From: DATFDN01 sp035685165
GTDB lineage: Bacteria; Pseudomonadota; Alphaproteobacteria; Acetobacterales; Acetobacteraceae
Assembly: GCA_035685165.1 (NCBI GenBank)
Contig: DASRBI010000008.1
Span: forward strand, 372,001-436,000
DNA: 64,000 bases
Direction: 5' to 3'
Numbering within the stretch: position 1 is the first letter of the stretch; each line of letters opens with the position of its first letter. The notes under the pieces were generated by a model. The model did not search any database and was not told where the DNA came from. It saw nothing but the letters and a program-made list of their open reading frames with translations. The translations under genes were made by a program, and so were the position numbers. This document shows positions 42,919 to 52,050 of the stretch, piece by piece.

Positions 42919-44079
42919 ATGACCCGTCCCAGCCCGATCCGTACTGTTGTTCGTCTGGCCGCCTCGGCCCTTCTCCTGGGTCTTCTCGCCGCCTGCGCCG
43001 GGCAGCAAGCGGCGGACGATGGTTCGAACGCGCCGCAGCAGGCGGCCGCATACGCGGCCCACGCGCGCGGCAACTACGTCCCGCCGGGCCCGCCGGAAGA
43101 CCCGTGGGGCCCCTATATCCGCGAGGCGGCGCAGCGGTTCGACATTCCCGAGGAATGGGTGCGCGCGGTGATGCGCGTCGAATCGGGCGGACAGGAATAC
43201 CGCGACGGACAATTGGTCACGTCGCATGCCGGCGCGATGGGGCTGATGCAGGTGATGCCGCAGACCTACGCCGAATTGCAGGAGCGTTACGGGCTCGGCG
43301 GCGATCCGTTCGAGCCGCACGACAACATCATCGCCGGCGTCGCCTATATGCGGGAACTCTACGATATTTACGGCAGCCCCGGATTCCTCGCCGCCTATAA
43401 CGGCGGACCCAACCGGCTCGACGACTATTTGAGCAACCTCCGCCCGCTGCCCGACGAAACCCGCCACTACGTGGCGATGATCGCGCCGGCGATCGAGGGC
43501 ATCTATCCGCAGCGCCGCTCCCCGGCCGAGGCATACGCGATGAACGAGCTGCCGGAGGACATCCCTCCCGGCCTGCGCTATGGCGGCCACGTGCTGCTCG
43601 CGTCGGCGCACGGCAAGGCCCCCTCGCGGCATACGCCCGGCCGGCACGAGACGATGGTCGCGCGCGCCGCCCTCAAATCTCATCCCGATCGCGAGGGCCG
43701 CCCGGTGGAGGTGGCCATGGTCCTGCCGCCCGAGCCGCCGAGCCGCCCGAGCACGGTGGCGGAGCACGGCCGCGCGCGCGGGCGCGGGCTGCACCTGATC
43801 GCCACGGCGCAGGCCGCGGAGGCGGGCGTGCCGCACGCCTCCGGCAACGGATGGGCCGTGCAGGTGGGCGCGTTCTCCTCCGCCAGCCTCGCACAGCACG
43901 CGGCGGGCCAGGCCAGGGCTGACGCGCGCGGCGGCACGGCTTCCGTCAGCCGGGCCAACCCGAAGCTCTGGCGGGCGCGGGTGACGGGTCTGTCCCGCGA
44001 CGCGGCGGTCGAAGCCTGTCACAAGCTCTCGCACGCGCACGGCGCCTGCATCGTGGTCTCGCCCGCCTCGCAGTCGTGA
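42919..44079 (+). CDS. Lipoprotein lytic transglycosylase with C-terminal SPOR domain
   Basis: 386 aa. The lipoprotein signal ends LLGLLAAC. The SLT goose-lysozyme-like domain spans about residues 60-190: WVRAVMRVESGGQEY (catalytic Glu), GAMGLMQVMPQTYAEL and FLAAYNGGPNRLDDY. The C-terminal ~75 residues from NGWAVQVGAFSSASLAQHAA match a SPOR domain, which binds denuded glycan at the septum. The linker is Ala/Pro/His-rich. The protein should cleave peptidoglycan from the outer-membrane side. GGAGG lies about ten bases before the start. Confidence 0.93.
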   Translation: MTRPSPIRTVVRLAASALLLGLLAACAGQQAADDGSNAPQQAAAYAAHARGNYVPPGPPEDPWGPYIREAAQRFDIPEEWVRAVMRVESGGQEYRDGQLVTSHAGAMGLMQVMPQTYAELQERYGLGGDPFEPHDNIIAGVAYMRELYDIYGSPGFLAAYNGGPNRLDDYLSNLRPLPDETRHYVAMIAPAIEGIYPQRRSPAEAYAMNELPEDIPPGLRYGGHVLLASAHGKAPSRHTPGRHETMVARAALKSHPDREGRPVEVAMVLPPEPPSRPSTVAEHGRARGRGLHLIATAQAAEAGVPHASGNGWAVQVGAFSSASLAQHAAGQARADARGGTASVSRANPKLWRARVTGLSRDAAVEACHKLSHAHGACIVVSPASQS

Positions 44080-44092
44080 CGATCGGCCGAAC

Positions 44093-45004
44093 CTAAGCCG
44101 CGCGTGCGATGCGGGCGTCGGCGCGGGCGCTGTCCTCTATGTGGGAGGCGAGCGCGTCCGTCACCGGCTGCGCGGCGTGTCGGGCTTTGACCAGTATGAT
44201 CCCGTAGCCCGGCAGGGGCGGCAGCCCCTCATCGGGCCGCACTTCCCGCAACCCCTCCGGCAGCCACGCCCGCGCCGACACCGTGACCGCGAGACCGGCC
44301 ATCACCGGCGCGTGCGTGCCGACCTGGGAGCTTGATGTGTAGGCGATGCGATAGCGCCGCCCCGCCGCTTCCAGCGCGCGCACGGCCGCCCGCGCCCAGC
44401 AGCCGCTATTCGCCTCCGCCTGCGCGTCGAGCCGCGCCACCGCGAGCGGCAAAGGATCAAGCCGGTGCGGCGCGTAGCGGGTGGAAGTGACCCACACGAG
44501 CTGGCCGCGCCAGAGCGGCGTGGCGTTGAGCGCCTCCCCCTCGTGGTCGGAGAGGATCGCGAGGTCGAGCTCGTCGCGGCGGACGCGGCCGATCAAGTCC
44601 TCTGAGGGCTCGCAGAGCACGTCCACCTGCACCGCCGGGTGGGTGTCGGCGAAGCGCTTCAGCACCGGCGGCAGGTAGCCGAACGCGTAGTCGTCCGGCA
44701 CGCCGAGCCGTACGGTGCCGGCGATCTCCGGCGAGCGAAAGGTCGCCATCACCTCGTCGTTGATCGCCAGCATCTGGCGCGCGCGGGTGAGCAAATACTG
44801 CCCATGCGGCGTGAGTTCCACCGCGCCGCCCTTGGCGCGGCTCAGCACGGGATGGCCGAGCACCTCCTCCAGCCGTTTGATCTGCATCGAGATCGCCGAC
44901 TGCGTGCGGCCCACCAGCGCGGCGGCACGGGTGAAGCTGCACCCGTCAGCGATCAGCACGAAGGCGCGCAGCAGGTCGGGATCCAGGGAGGCGGGAACGC
45001 TCAT
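44093..45004 (-). CDS. LysR-family transcriptional regulator
   Basis: 303 aa. The N-terminal winged helix LLRAFVLIADGCSFTRAAAL, then QSAISMQIKRLEEVLG, is followed by an effector domain (GTVRLGVPDDYAFGYLPPVL). ATG 45004 matches the usual length; a longer frame from 45070 is unlikely. It is divergent from a DUF1127 gene across 106 bases holding a dyad that may be its binding site. Such LysR/DUF1127 pairs are frequent in proteobacteria. Confidence 0.93.
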   Translation of the reverse strand: MSVPASLDPDLLRAFVLIADGCSFTRAAALVGRTQSAISMQIKRLEEVLGHPVLSRAKGGAVELTPHGQYLLTRARQMLAINDEVMATFRSPEIAGTVRLGVPDDYAFGYLPPVLKRFADTHPAVQVDVLCEPSEDLIGRVRRDELDLAILSDHEGEALNATPLWRGQLVWVTSTRYAPHRLDPLPLAVARLDAQAEANSGCWARAAVRALEAAGRRYRIAYTSSSQVGTHAPVMAGLAVTVSARAWLPEGLREVRPDEGLPPLPGYGIILVKARHAAQPVTDALASHIEDSARADARIARAA

Positions 45005-45018
45005 GCCATCAATATGGC

Positions 45019-45033
45019 TGATAGAGAGGATCA
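45019..45033. promoter_or_regulatory. Dyad TGAT-N7-ATCA in the LysR/DUF1127 divergent region
   Basis: TGAT AGAGAGG ATCA lies 15 bases before the LysR start, in the AT-richer part of the intergenic region. LysR proteins bind interrupted dyads near divergent promoters, so this may be an autoregulatory site; it is not an exact T-N11-A box. Confidence 0.35.
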
Positions 45034-45110
45034 ATTCAATTCGTTTCTCAAATACCAGCCCGCACCCCATCTTGGATAGGCACTGAAACCATCGGGTTCA
45101 GGAGGTGCCG

Positions 45111-45377
45111 ATGTCCGCCCGTTCGATCACCACTCCTTTCGCCCTCTCCCACCGCGGCGCGCCGTACGGGGCACCGGCCGGCTTCGCGCTCGGCGCCGCG
45201 CGCCGCCCGCCCCGCCCGCCGGTGATGGAACGGCTCGGGACGGCGCTGCGCGCCGCATGGCGGCGTTACCGGACACGGCAGGCGCTCGCTGAGCTCGACG
45301 GGTTCTTGCTCAAGGATATCGGCGTCACCTACGCCGAGGCCGAGCACGAGGCGAACAAGCCGTTCTGGGTGGCCTGA
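45111..45377 (+). CDS. DUF1127 domain protein
   Basis: 88 aa. The C-terminal half AWRRYRTRQALAELDGFLLK followed by DIGVTYAEAEHEANKPFW is the DUF1127 motif, a short Arg-rich helix pair; members have been linked to RNA turnover and phosphate or carbon metabolism in alphaproteobacteria. The N-terminal half is low-complexity Ala/Pro/Arg. AGGAGG lies five bases before the ATG at 45111. Divergent from the LysR gene, which probably controls it. Confidence 0.88.
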   Translation: MSARSITTPFALSHRGAPYGAPAGFALGAARRPPRPPVMERLGTALRAAWRRYRTRQALAELDGFLLKDIGVTYAEAEHEANKPFWVA

Positions 45378-45405
45378 TCCGCCGCCCGCCCGCCGCCCGG
45401 CGCAG

Positions 45406-46620
45406 CTACTCGGCGGCGGGCACCAGCGCCGGCGCGCGCCGCCAAGTGGTGCGCGCCGAGCCGCCGCAGAGCAGGCTCGCCAGCAGCAGCACCGCGACCA
45501 GCACCAGCACGAGCTCGGGATGGCCGCGGTCGATCAGATAGCCGCAGGGGGCGGGCGTGAGCGCCGAGCCGAGCGGCAGGCCGGAGCTGACGAAGCCGAA
45601 CACCTTGCCGATCTGTCCCGGGGGTGCGGCGTCCTTCACCATGATGTCGCGTGGGGTGCGGCTCGCGCCGAGCGCGAGGCCGGAGGCGAACATCAGCGCG
45701 ATCACCGCGATGTCGGGCAGGAAAAGCCAATTCACGCAAAGGATCAGGCCGGCCGAAATGGCGGTCAGAACCACCGCGAACGGCCCGACATGGTCCTTGA
45801 ACCGGTCGGCGAACCAGCCGCCCACCAGCGTGCCGGTGGTGGAGCCGAGCATGTAGCCGGTCAGCGCGGCGGAGGCGATTTCGAGCGCCATTCCCTTGGT
45901 CGCGTGCAGTACCGTGACGAGCCAGGCCTGCACGCCGGCGCCGCCCATCGCGCCGAGGGCGAAAAAGAGGAAAAACAGGATCATGGTGCGGCCGAGCAGC
46001 ACCTCGCGAATGCCGGGGCCGCCGCCCTCGGCGTGGGCGTGCGGCCGGCGGCTCTGGTCGTTGAGGACGCTGCTTTGCAGCAGGATGCCGAGCACCACCG
46101 GCACGCCGAGCAGCCCGACCAGCACGAGCGTCGCCCGCCAGCCGATCGCAAGCATCAGCGCCGCCACGACCGGCGGCGCGGCGGAGAAGCCGAGATTGCC
46201 GCTGAACGTGTGCAGCGCGAAGGACCGGCCCATCCGCTCGCGATCCACCGAGCCGCTGAGGATCGCGTAATCCGCCGGATGGATGACCGAGTTGCCGACG
46301 CCCGACAGCAGCGCCAGCGCCAGCAGTTGCCAGTAAGCCGTCGCGGCGCCCATCGCCGCGATCGAGAGCGACATGAGCAAGGTGCCGCCGACCAAGAACC
46401 GCCGCGCCCCGTGCCGATCGACGAGGAAACCCACGGGTGTTTGCAACAGCGCCGTGGTGCCCGACATCAGCGCCACCGCCAGCCCAAGCTCGGCGAAGCT
46501 GACGCCGAACGCACGCTGCCAGGCAAGGAACATCGGCGGCAGGCAGAGCATGTAGAAATGGGACAGGAAGTGCCCGTTCCCGATCAGGATGTTGACGCGG
46601 GTCGTGCGGCTGATGGTCAT
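45406..46620 (-). CDS. MFS transporter
   Basis: 404 aa with about twelve hydrophobic segments. The motif-A-like loop is GFLVDRHGARRFLVGG between helices 2 and 3, with the related VGGWFADRFKDHVG in the second half. The start at 46620 (MTISRTTRVNILIGNGHF) fits the family; the frame from 46683 would add a soluble leader. Substrate unknown. It is convergent with the DUF1127 gene. Confidence 0.9.
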   Translation of the reverse strand: MTISRTTRVNILIGNGHFLSHFYMLCLPPMFLAWQRAFGVSFAELGLAVALMSGTTALLQTPVGFLVDRHGARRFLVGGTLLMSLSIAAMGAATAYWQLLALALLSGVGNSVIHPADYAILSGSVDRERMGRSFALHTFSGNLGFSAAPPVVAALMLAIGWRATLVLVGLLGVPVVLGILLQSSVLNDQSRRPHAHAEGGGPGIREVLLGRTMILFFLFFALGAMGGAGVQAWLVTVLHATKGMALEIASAALTGYMLGSTTGTLVGGWFADRFKDHVGPFAVVLTAISAGLILCVNWLFLPDIAVIALMFASGLALGASRTPRDIMVKDAAPPGQIGKVFGFVSSGLPLGSALTPAPCGYLIDRGHPELVLVLVAVLLLASLLCGGSARTTWRRAPALVPAAE

Positions 46621-46735
46621 CGGCACCTTATCCCAACCGCAGGGAAACTGGCCGGAAGGTTGCGAACCGTCAACCGCGGGCATGCGGCTGCGGACGTAAG
46701 ATGACCGTCCGGCACGCCCCGGTTATGCTCGTCGG

Positions 46736-48073
46736 ATGGCGGTGCCCGCGCTCCATCCCCTGGCCGATGCCGACCCGACCGCGGCGGAGCTGATCGCTGC
46801 GCGCCCGAATCTCAGCGCGCACGCGATGGACGGGCTGGCGCTGGACGGCGTGCCCCTGAACGCAATCGCCGACGCGCTCGGCACGCCTGCCTGGGTGATA
46901 TCGGCCGAGACGATCCGCGCGCGGGTGCGCCGGCTCCGGGCGGCGCTGCGCGCGGCCGGGCTGGACGCGCATGTCCACTACGCGGTGAAGGCAAACGATC
47001 ATCTGGCGGTGCTGCGGGTGGTGGCCGCCGAGGGCGCCGGCGCCGACGTGGTAAGCGAGGGCGAGTTCCGCCGCGCCCGCCGCGCCGGCATTGCCGCGAA
47101 CGACATCGTGTTCTCCGGCGTCGGCAAGACGGACGCGGAAATCCGCCTCGCGCTCGAGGAAGGCGTCGGCCAGCTCAATATCGAAAGCGCCGAGGAGCTG
47201 GAGCAGATCGGCGCCCTTGCCGCCGCCACGGGCCGAACCGCGCCGGTCGCGCTGCGGATCAATCCCGACATCGATGCGGGAACCCACGCCAAGATCAGCA
47301 CCGGGCGTGCGCGCGACAAATTCGGCGTAGCCTTTGCCGATGCCGCCGCTCTCTACGCCCGCGCCACCGCGATGCCGGGCGTGCGCCCGGTGGGGCTCGC
47401 GGTGCATATCGGCAGCCAGATACTCTCGCTTGCGCCCTATCGCGCCGCCTATGCAAGGCTCGCAGCACTCGCGCGGGAGCTGCTGGCCGCCGGCCATAGA
47501 GTCGAGCAGCTCGATTGCGGCGGCGGGCTCGGGGTGCCCTACCGCAACGAGCCGGCCCCGTCGCCGGAGGCACTGGCCAACGCGATCGCCGGCACGATCG
47601 GCGGCCTGAACCTCAAGGTGATCCTCGAACCGGGGCGCTGGATCGTCGCTCAAGCGGGGCTGCTGCTGAGCGCGGTGCGGCTCGTCAAGCGCACTGGCGA
47701 CCAGGCTTTCGTCGTACTGGACGCCGGCATGAACGATCTGGTCCGCCCGGCCATGTACGAGGCATGGCACGGCATCGTGCCGGTCGGCGCGGCGGACCTC
47801 GCGCGCGCGCCGGCACCCGCCGACATCGTCGGCCCGGTGTGCGAGACGGGCGACACATTCGCGCGCGACCGCCTGCTGCCGCCGCTCGCGCCCGGCGCAC
47901 GCGTGGCGATCCTCGACGCCGGGGCCTATGGTTCGGTGATGAGTTCCACTTACAATGCGCGCCCGCAGGCGGCGATCGCGCTGATCGAGGCTGGGCGCTG
48001 GGCGGAGATCCGCCCCCGCCAGCCGATCGAGGCGCTGTGGCAGGACGAGCGCGTGCCGGACTGGCTGCCGTGA
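46736..48073 (+). CDS. lysA: Diaminopimelate decarboxylase
   Basis: 445 aa PLP enzyme for the last step of lysine synthesis. The PLP lysine is in HYAVKANDHLAVL. GADVVSEGEFRRARRAG, HIGSQI, DCGGGLGVPY, EPGRWIVAQAG and VCETGDTFARDR are the group IV decarboxylase motifs. The N-terminal ~25 residues (LADADPTAAELIAARPNL) are a little longer than usual. The stop overlaps the GTG of the next gene. Confidence 0.96.
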   Translation: MAVPALHPLADADPTAAELIAARPNLSAHAMDGLALDGVPLNAIADALGTPAWVISAETIRARVRRLRAALRAAGLDAHVHYAVKANDHLAVLRVVAAEGAGADVVSEGEFRRARRAGIAANDIVFSGVGKTDAEIRLALEEGVGQLNIESAEELEQIGALAAATGRTAPVALRINPDIDAGTHAKISTGRARDKFGVAFADAAALYARATAMPGVRPVGLAVHIGSQILSLAPYRAAYARLAALARELLAAGHRVEQLDCGGGLGVPYRNEPAPSPEALANAIAGTIGGLNLKVILEPGRWIVAQAGLLLSAVRLVKRTGDQAFVVLDAGMNDLVRPAMYEAWHGIVPVGAADLARAPAPADIVGPVCETGDTFARDRLLPPLAPGARVAILDAGAYGSVMSSTYNARPQAAIALIEAGRWAEIRPRQPIEALWQDERVPDWLP

Positions 48074-50643
48074 CGAACCGGGCGCCTCGGCCGGTCGCCG
48101 GGCTGGAACGGCGGCTGCGTTCGCGGCGCGCACTTGGCTTCGCCGCGCTGCTGTTCGAGCGCCTTTGGACCGCGCTCTGGCCCCCGCTCGGCCTTGCGGG
48201 CGTGTATGCGTGCCTCGCGCTGCTCGATCTGCCGCGGCGGCTGCCGCCGCTCGGGCAATCCGCCCTGCTCGGCATCTTTGTTCTCGGGGTGCTCGTATTG
48301 CTGTGGCGCGGTGTCGCGCGCGTGCGCGCGCCGGGGGCTCAGGCGGTCGATCGGCGCCTGGAGCGCGATTCGGGGCTGCCGCATCGTCCCCTGGCCGCGC
48401 TCGCCGACCGCCCCTCGGCGGCGGACGCAGTGGGCGAGGCGCTATGGCGCGCGCACCTTGCCCGCAGCGCCGCCGCAATCACGCGCCTGCGCGTCGGCCT
48501 GCCGCGCCCGGGATTGGCGCGGCTGGATCGCCGCGCGCTGCGCGGCGGGCTCGTGGTGGCGCTTGCCGCGTGCCTCGGCATTGCAGGCGCGGATGCGCCC
48601 GACCGGCTCTGGGCCTCGCTCCATCCCAGCTTGCCGCGCGGCCCGGCAACGCCCACGACCGAGTTGCAGGCCTGGATCACGCCCCCCGCCTACACAGGTG
48701 TCGCCCCGATCTTTCTCAAGCCGGGCGGCGAGGATGCTGCACCCATCCGCGTGCCAGCCGGGTCGAAGCTGGTGGTGAGTGTCACCGGCGGCAGCGGCAC
48801 GCCGGAACTCGAATTCGGCGGGCAGCGCAGCGCCTTCAAGGCGCTCGACGCGGGCAGCTTCCAGGCCGAGCGCGTGCTGGATGCCGCCGGGCGGCTCACT
48901 GTGCGCCGCGACGGCGATGCGCTGGCGCGCTGGACGTTGGATGTGATCCCCGACCTGCCGCCCACGGCGGCCTGGGCCGGCGCGCCTGGCCCGGCGCGCG
49001 CCCGGCTGCACACGGCGCTGCCCTGGAAGGCGAGCGACGATTACGGCGTCACCGCGCTCAGGGCCGAGTTGCGGCTACGCGACCGGCCCGCGGCGCCGCC
49101 GCTGATCGTGCCGATCCCCGTGCCGGGCAACGGCAAGGACGCGCACGGCGTGGCGGAGCCCGACCTCTCCGCCCATCCCTGGGCGGGGCTGCCGGTGGTT
49201 GTCCGCCTCGTCGCGCGAGACGCGATCGGCCAGGAGGGACAGAGCGACGAGGCGCGATTCGTGCTGCCTGAACGGGACTTCCGCAACCCGCAGGCGCGCA
49301 CGCTGATCGCGATCCGCAAGGGCCTGAGCCTGCATCCGGAGGATCGGGAGACGGCGCTCGGGGCGCTGGACGCAATGCTGGTTGCTCCGGGGCCGCTCGG
49401 CAACGACACCAGCGCCTACATCAATCTCTCGGGCATTTACTACTTGCTGGAGTTCAACCAGGACGCGGCGGCGATTCCGGACGCGCAATCGCGCCTGTGG
49501 GAGCTGGCGCTGCGCCTTGAGGAAGGCGCGGCATCGCGCACCGAGCGGGCGCTTGAATCGGCCATGCGCGCCGCGCGCGACGCGGCGACGGCGATGAGGT
49601 CCACGCCCGACGACGCGCACCGCAATGCGCTCGAACAAAAGCTGCGCGAGCTCGAGCAGGCGATCCGCGAGCACATGCAGGCGCTCGCCGAGCAATACCG
49701 GAAGGAAGGGCTGCCGCCCGCGGCGATGCTGCCGAACGCGCGCCGGCTGACCGAGCGCGACCTGCAGCGCATGGCGGAGAAGGCGATGCAGGCCGCCCGG
49801 CAGGGCGACACCGAGCAGGCCGAGCGGGCGATCGCGCGATTGGAGCAGATGCTCGACGCGCTGCGCCAGGCCCATCCGATGACCGCCGAGGAACGCCAGC
49901 GCCTCGAGCAGCAGCGCAAGGGCCGCGAGCAGATGGGCGCGGTGCAGGATCTGCTCAATCGCGAAGGCGGCGTGCTGGACCACACCCAGGAGCGGGCGCA
50001 CGCCGCGGCGCGCACGCCGCAGGGCACCAATCCGACCGAGGCCGACCGCGCGCACGATGCGCGCGTGCAACAGGCGCTCCGCCGGGCGCTCGGCGAGGTG
50101 ATGCAGCAACTGGGCGACCTGACGGGCAAGGTTCCCGACGGGCTCGGCGAGGCCGACCAGGACATGCAGTCGGCGGCGAAGGCGCTCGGCGCCGGCAAGG
50201 ATGCCGATGCAGAGCAGGCCGAGCAGCAGGCGATCGAAGCCCTGCAAAAAGGCGGGCAGGAGGCCGCGCAGCAAATGGCCCAGAAGTTCGGCGGCGGGGC
50301 GGCCGGACAGGGCGAGCAGGGCCCCATGGGCGATCAGAGCGACGGCGGCGGCGCCTATCTGAGCCAGGATGACGGCTCGGAGCCGGGCGACGTGGACGGC
50401 GCGGGAGAGACCGAGGGCACCTACGGCCAGGAGGACGGGCTGTTGCGCGGACGCGACCCGCTCGGGCGTCCGACCGGGCCGGAAGGGCACGGCTATGACG
50501 AAGGCAACGACGTCAACGTACCTGATCACGGCGCGCCCAGGCGTACCGAGCAGATCGAGGAGGAGCTGCGCCGCCGCGACGCCGACCGCACGCGCCCGGT
50601 GGAGGAGCGCCAGTATATCGAGCGGCTGCTGCGGCAATTCTGA
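48070..50643 (+). CDS. TIGR02302/DUF4175 membrane-anchored protein
   Basis: 857 aa. Two membrane helices lie near residues 30-85 and a third around 160, followed by a large periplasmic part with Ig-like strands (LQAWITPPAYTG). A long Gln/Glu/Ala-rich coiled region (roughly 490-720) and a Gly/Asp-rich tail ending in EERQYIERLLRQF come next. This matches the alphaproteobacterial TIGR02302 family, whose function is unknown and which usually follows lysA. GTG 48070 overlaps the lysA stop (GTGA), so the two are coupled. Confidence 0.88.
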   Translation: MTNRAPRPVAGLERRLRSRRALGFAALLFERLWTALWPPLGLAGVYACLALLDLPRRLPPLGQSALLGIFVLGVLVLLWRGVARVRAPGAQAVDRRLERDSGLPHRPLAALADRPSAADAVGEALWRAHLARSAAAITRLRVGLPRPGLARLDRRALRGGLVVALAACLGIAGADAPDRLWASLHPSLPRGPATPTTELQAWITPPAYTGVAPIFLKPGGEDAAPIRVPAGSKLVVSVTGGSGTPELEFGGQRSAFKALDAGSFQAERVLDAAGRLTVRRDGDALARWTLDVIPDLPPTAAWAGAPGPARARLHTALPWKASDDYGVTALRAELRLRDRPAAPPLIVPIPVPGNGKDAHGVAEPDLSAHPWAGLPVVVRLVARDAIGQEGQSDEARFVLPERDFRNPQARTLIAIRKGLSLHPEDRETALGALDAMLVAPGPLGNDTSAYINLSGIYYLLEFNQDAAAIPDAQSRLWELALRLEEGAASRTERALESAMRAARDAATAMRSTPDDAHRNALEQKLRELEQAIREHMQALAEQYRKEGLPPAAMLPNARRLTERDLQRMAEKAMQAARQGDTEQAERAIARLEQMLDALRQAHPMTAEERQRLEQQRKGREQMGAVQDLLNREGGVLDHTQERAHAAARTPQGTNPTEADRAHDARVQQALRRALGEVMQQLGDLTGKVPDGLGEADQDMQSAAKALGAGKDADAEQAEQQAIEALQKGGQEAAQQMAQKFGGGAAGQGEQGPMGDQSDGGGAYLSQDDGSEPGDVDGAGETEGTYGQEDGLLRGRDPLGRPTGPEGHGYDEGNDVNVPDHGAPRRTEQIEEELRRRDADRTRPVEERQYIERLLRQF

Positions 50644-50691
50644 CCGGCAGATTGTGCCGAGAGGTGTTTGTTGTCCGGTCCGCGCCCTACT

Positions 50692-50719
50692 CCCTCTCCG
50701 CCCCGTGGCGCGGAGAGGG
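50692..50719. repeat. Dispersed GC-rich hairpin repeat, copy 4
   Basis: CCCTCTCCG (50692-50700) and CGGAGAGGG (50711-50719) with a ten-base loop, 48 bases after the TIGR02302 stop and followed by a GGTGGGGG flank. Same stem as the copies at 7062 and 27622. Confidence 0.65.
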
Positions 50720-50810
50720 CCGGGAAGAGGTGGGGGCAAGAACATTCGTGCCGCGTCGAACTTCGGCACACCCTTTGCTGAGAGGCGGGCACAAACCACA
50801 GGAGCCCGTC

Positions 50811-51026
50811 ATGTCCATCTCCGCCAGCACGGTCGCACAGGGATTCCACGCGACGCTGCACCGCTCCGGCGCCCAGCAGACCCCGCCTATGCAGCGCCGG
50901 CAGGAGTTCGAGCGCCACCTGCACGCGGCCCAGCAAGCCCAGGGCTCGGCCACCGCCGGGGCCAAGTCGGGGGCCGGACAGGTTCTGTCGTCGGACATGC
51001 TGAAGTCGGTGCAGACGCTCGGCTGA
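50811..51026 (+). CDS. Small hypothetical protein
   Basis: 71 aa, hydrophilic, starting MSISASTVAQGFHATLHRSG and rich in Gln, Ala and Ser, ending VLSSDMLKSVQTLG. No family recognised and no signal peptide. AGGAG lies eight bases before the ATG, which supports translation. It sits alone between the TIGR02302 gene and the glycosyltransferases. Confidence 0.55.
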   Translation: MSISASTVAQGFHATLHRSGAQQTPPMQRRQEFERHLHAAQQAQGSATAGAKSGAGQVLSSDMLKSVQTLG

Positions 51027-51102
51027 ACCGTCGCGTTGACCACGCCGGGGGCGGCTGTCATCGTCCACGCACTCCGAGACCGTACAGCGCGAAGCCGATC
51101 TC

Positions 51103-52050
51103 TTGCAGCCGCCACCCCAAGCGCGCGCCGGCGCCGCCCGGCTGGGCATCGCCGTCACCACCTACAACCGCAGCGCCGTCGTGCAGGAGCTGGTGACGGC
51201 GCTGGAGACGACGACCCGCTCGGCATACGCGCTCGTGGTTTGCGACGACGGCTCGACCGACGACACCGTTGCAGCGCTGCGGGCGCGCGGCGTGCGCGTG
51301 ATCAGCGGGCAGAACCGTGGTATCGCCTGGAACAAAAACCGCGGGCTGTTTTACCTGACCGCCTGCGCCGGCTGCGATGTCGTCCTGCTCCTCGACGACG
51401 ACGTGATACCGGTTGCCGTCGGCTGGGAACGCGACTGGGTGCGCGCCGGGCTGTCGCTCGGGCATGTCAATCTCGCGCATCCGGCGCGACCCGACGCGCT
51501 GCTCGGCGGACGCTGCATTCCGGAAGACCCAGGGATAGCCACGATGACCTCGGGCGCCTGCATCGCGGCGAGCCGGCGGGCGTTGGCGGAAGTGGGCTAT
51601 ATGGACACGCGGTTCCGCGGCTACGGGCACGAACATGCGGAATTCTCGCTCCGCTTCCTGCGCGCGGGATTTGGCGGCGCGCTGTGGAATCCGCAGCCGC
51701 ACCAGCTGTTGGCATACTTCTTCGTCATGACGGCGGGGTTGGTATTGCGGGACGTTTCGCCTGTGTCCGATTACACGCAGGCAGAACCCAATCGCGAATT
51801 GTCGCTCAAGATACGAGGTGATGGTATTTACCGACATGCCTGGCGCGACGAAGCGGAGCGGGCGGCGCTGATGAGCGAACTCGAAAGCGCCGACCATGCG
51901 CCCCGCTCCGGGGTGACGATCCCGGCAGAGTTCGACAGCACCGCGTATCTCGCGCTCAATCCCGACGTGGCGGCGGCCGGGGTTGATCCGCTCTATCATT
52001 ATGTTGCCTACGGCGCGGCGGAGGGGCGTCCCTGGCGCCCGTCAGGCTAG
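51103..52050 (+). CDS. GT2-family glycosyltransferase with C-terminal Tyr/Asp repeat
   Basis: 315 aa. A GT-A domain covers about residues 14-230: GIAVTTYNRSAVVQELVTAL, VVCDDGSTDDTVAAL, VLLLDDDVIPVA (metal site) and GYGHEHAEFSLRFLRAGFGG. The last 45 residues contain EFDSTAYLALNPDVAAAGVD followed by PLYHYVAYGAAEGR, a unit that occurs three times at the start of the next protein. The start is taken as TTG 51103; no ATG or GTG is in frame between it and a stop at 51037. It ends at the base before the next gene's GTG. Cytosolic sugar-polymer assembly is likely. Confidence 0.85.
   Translation: MQPPPQARAGAARLGIAVTTYNRSAVVQELVTALETTTRSAYALVVCDDGSTDDTVAALRARGVRVISGQNRGIAWNKNRGLFYLTACAGCDVVLLLDDDVIPVAVGWERDWVRAGLSLGHVNLAHPARPDALLGGRCIPEDPGIATMTSGACIAASRRALAEVGYMDTRFRGYGHEHAEFSLRFLRAGFGGALWNPQPHQLLAYFFVMTAGLVLRDVSPVSDYTQAEPNRELSLKIRGDGIYRHAWRDEAERAALMSELESADHAPRSGVTIPAEFDSTAYLALNPDVAAAGVDPLYHYVAYGAAEGRPWRPSG

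Noticed and set aside
47515..48069. 185-codon extension before the TIGR02302 gene
   Set aside because: It is lysA read out of frame; the coupled GTG at 48070 fits the family start.
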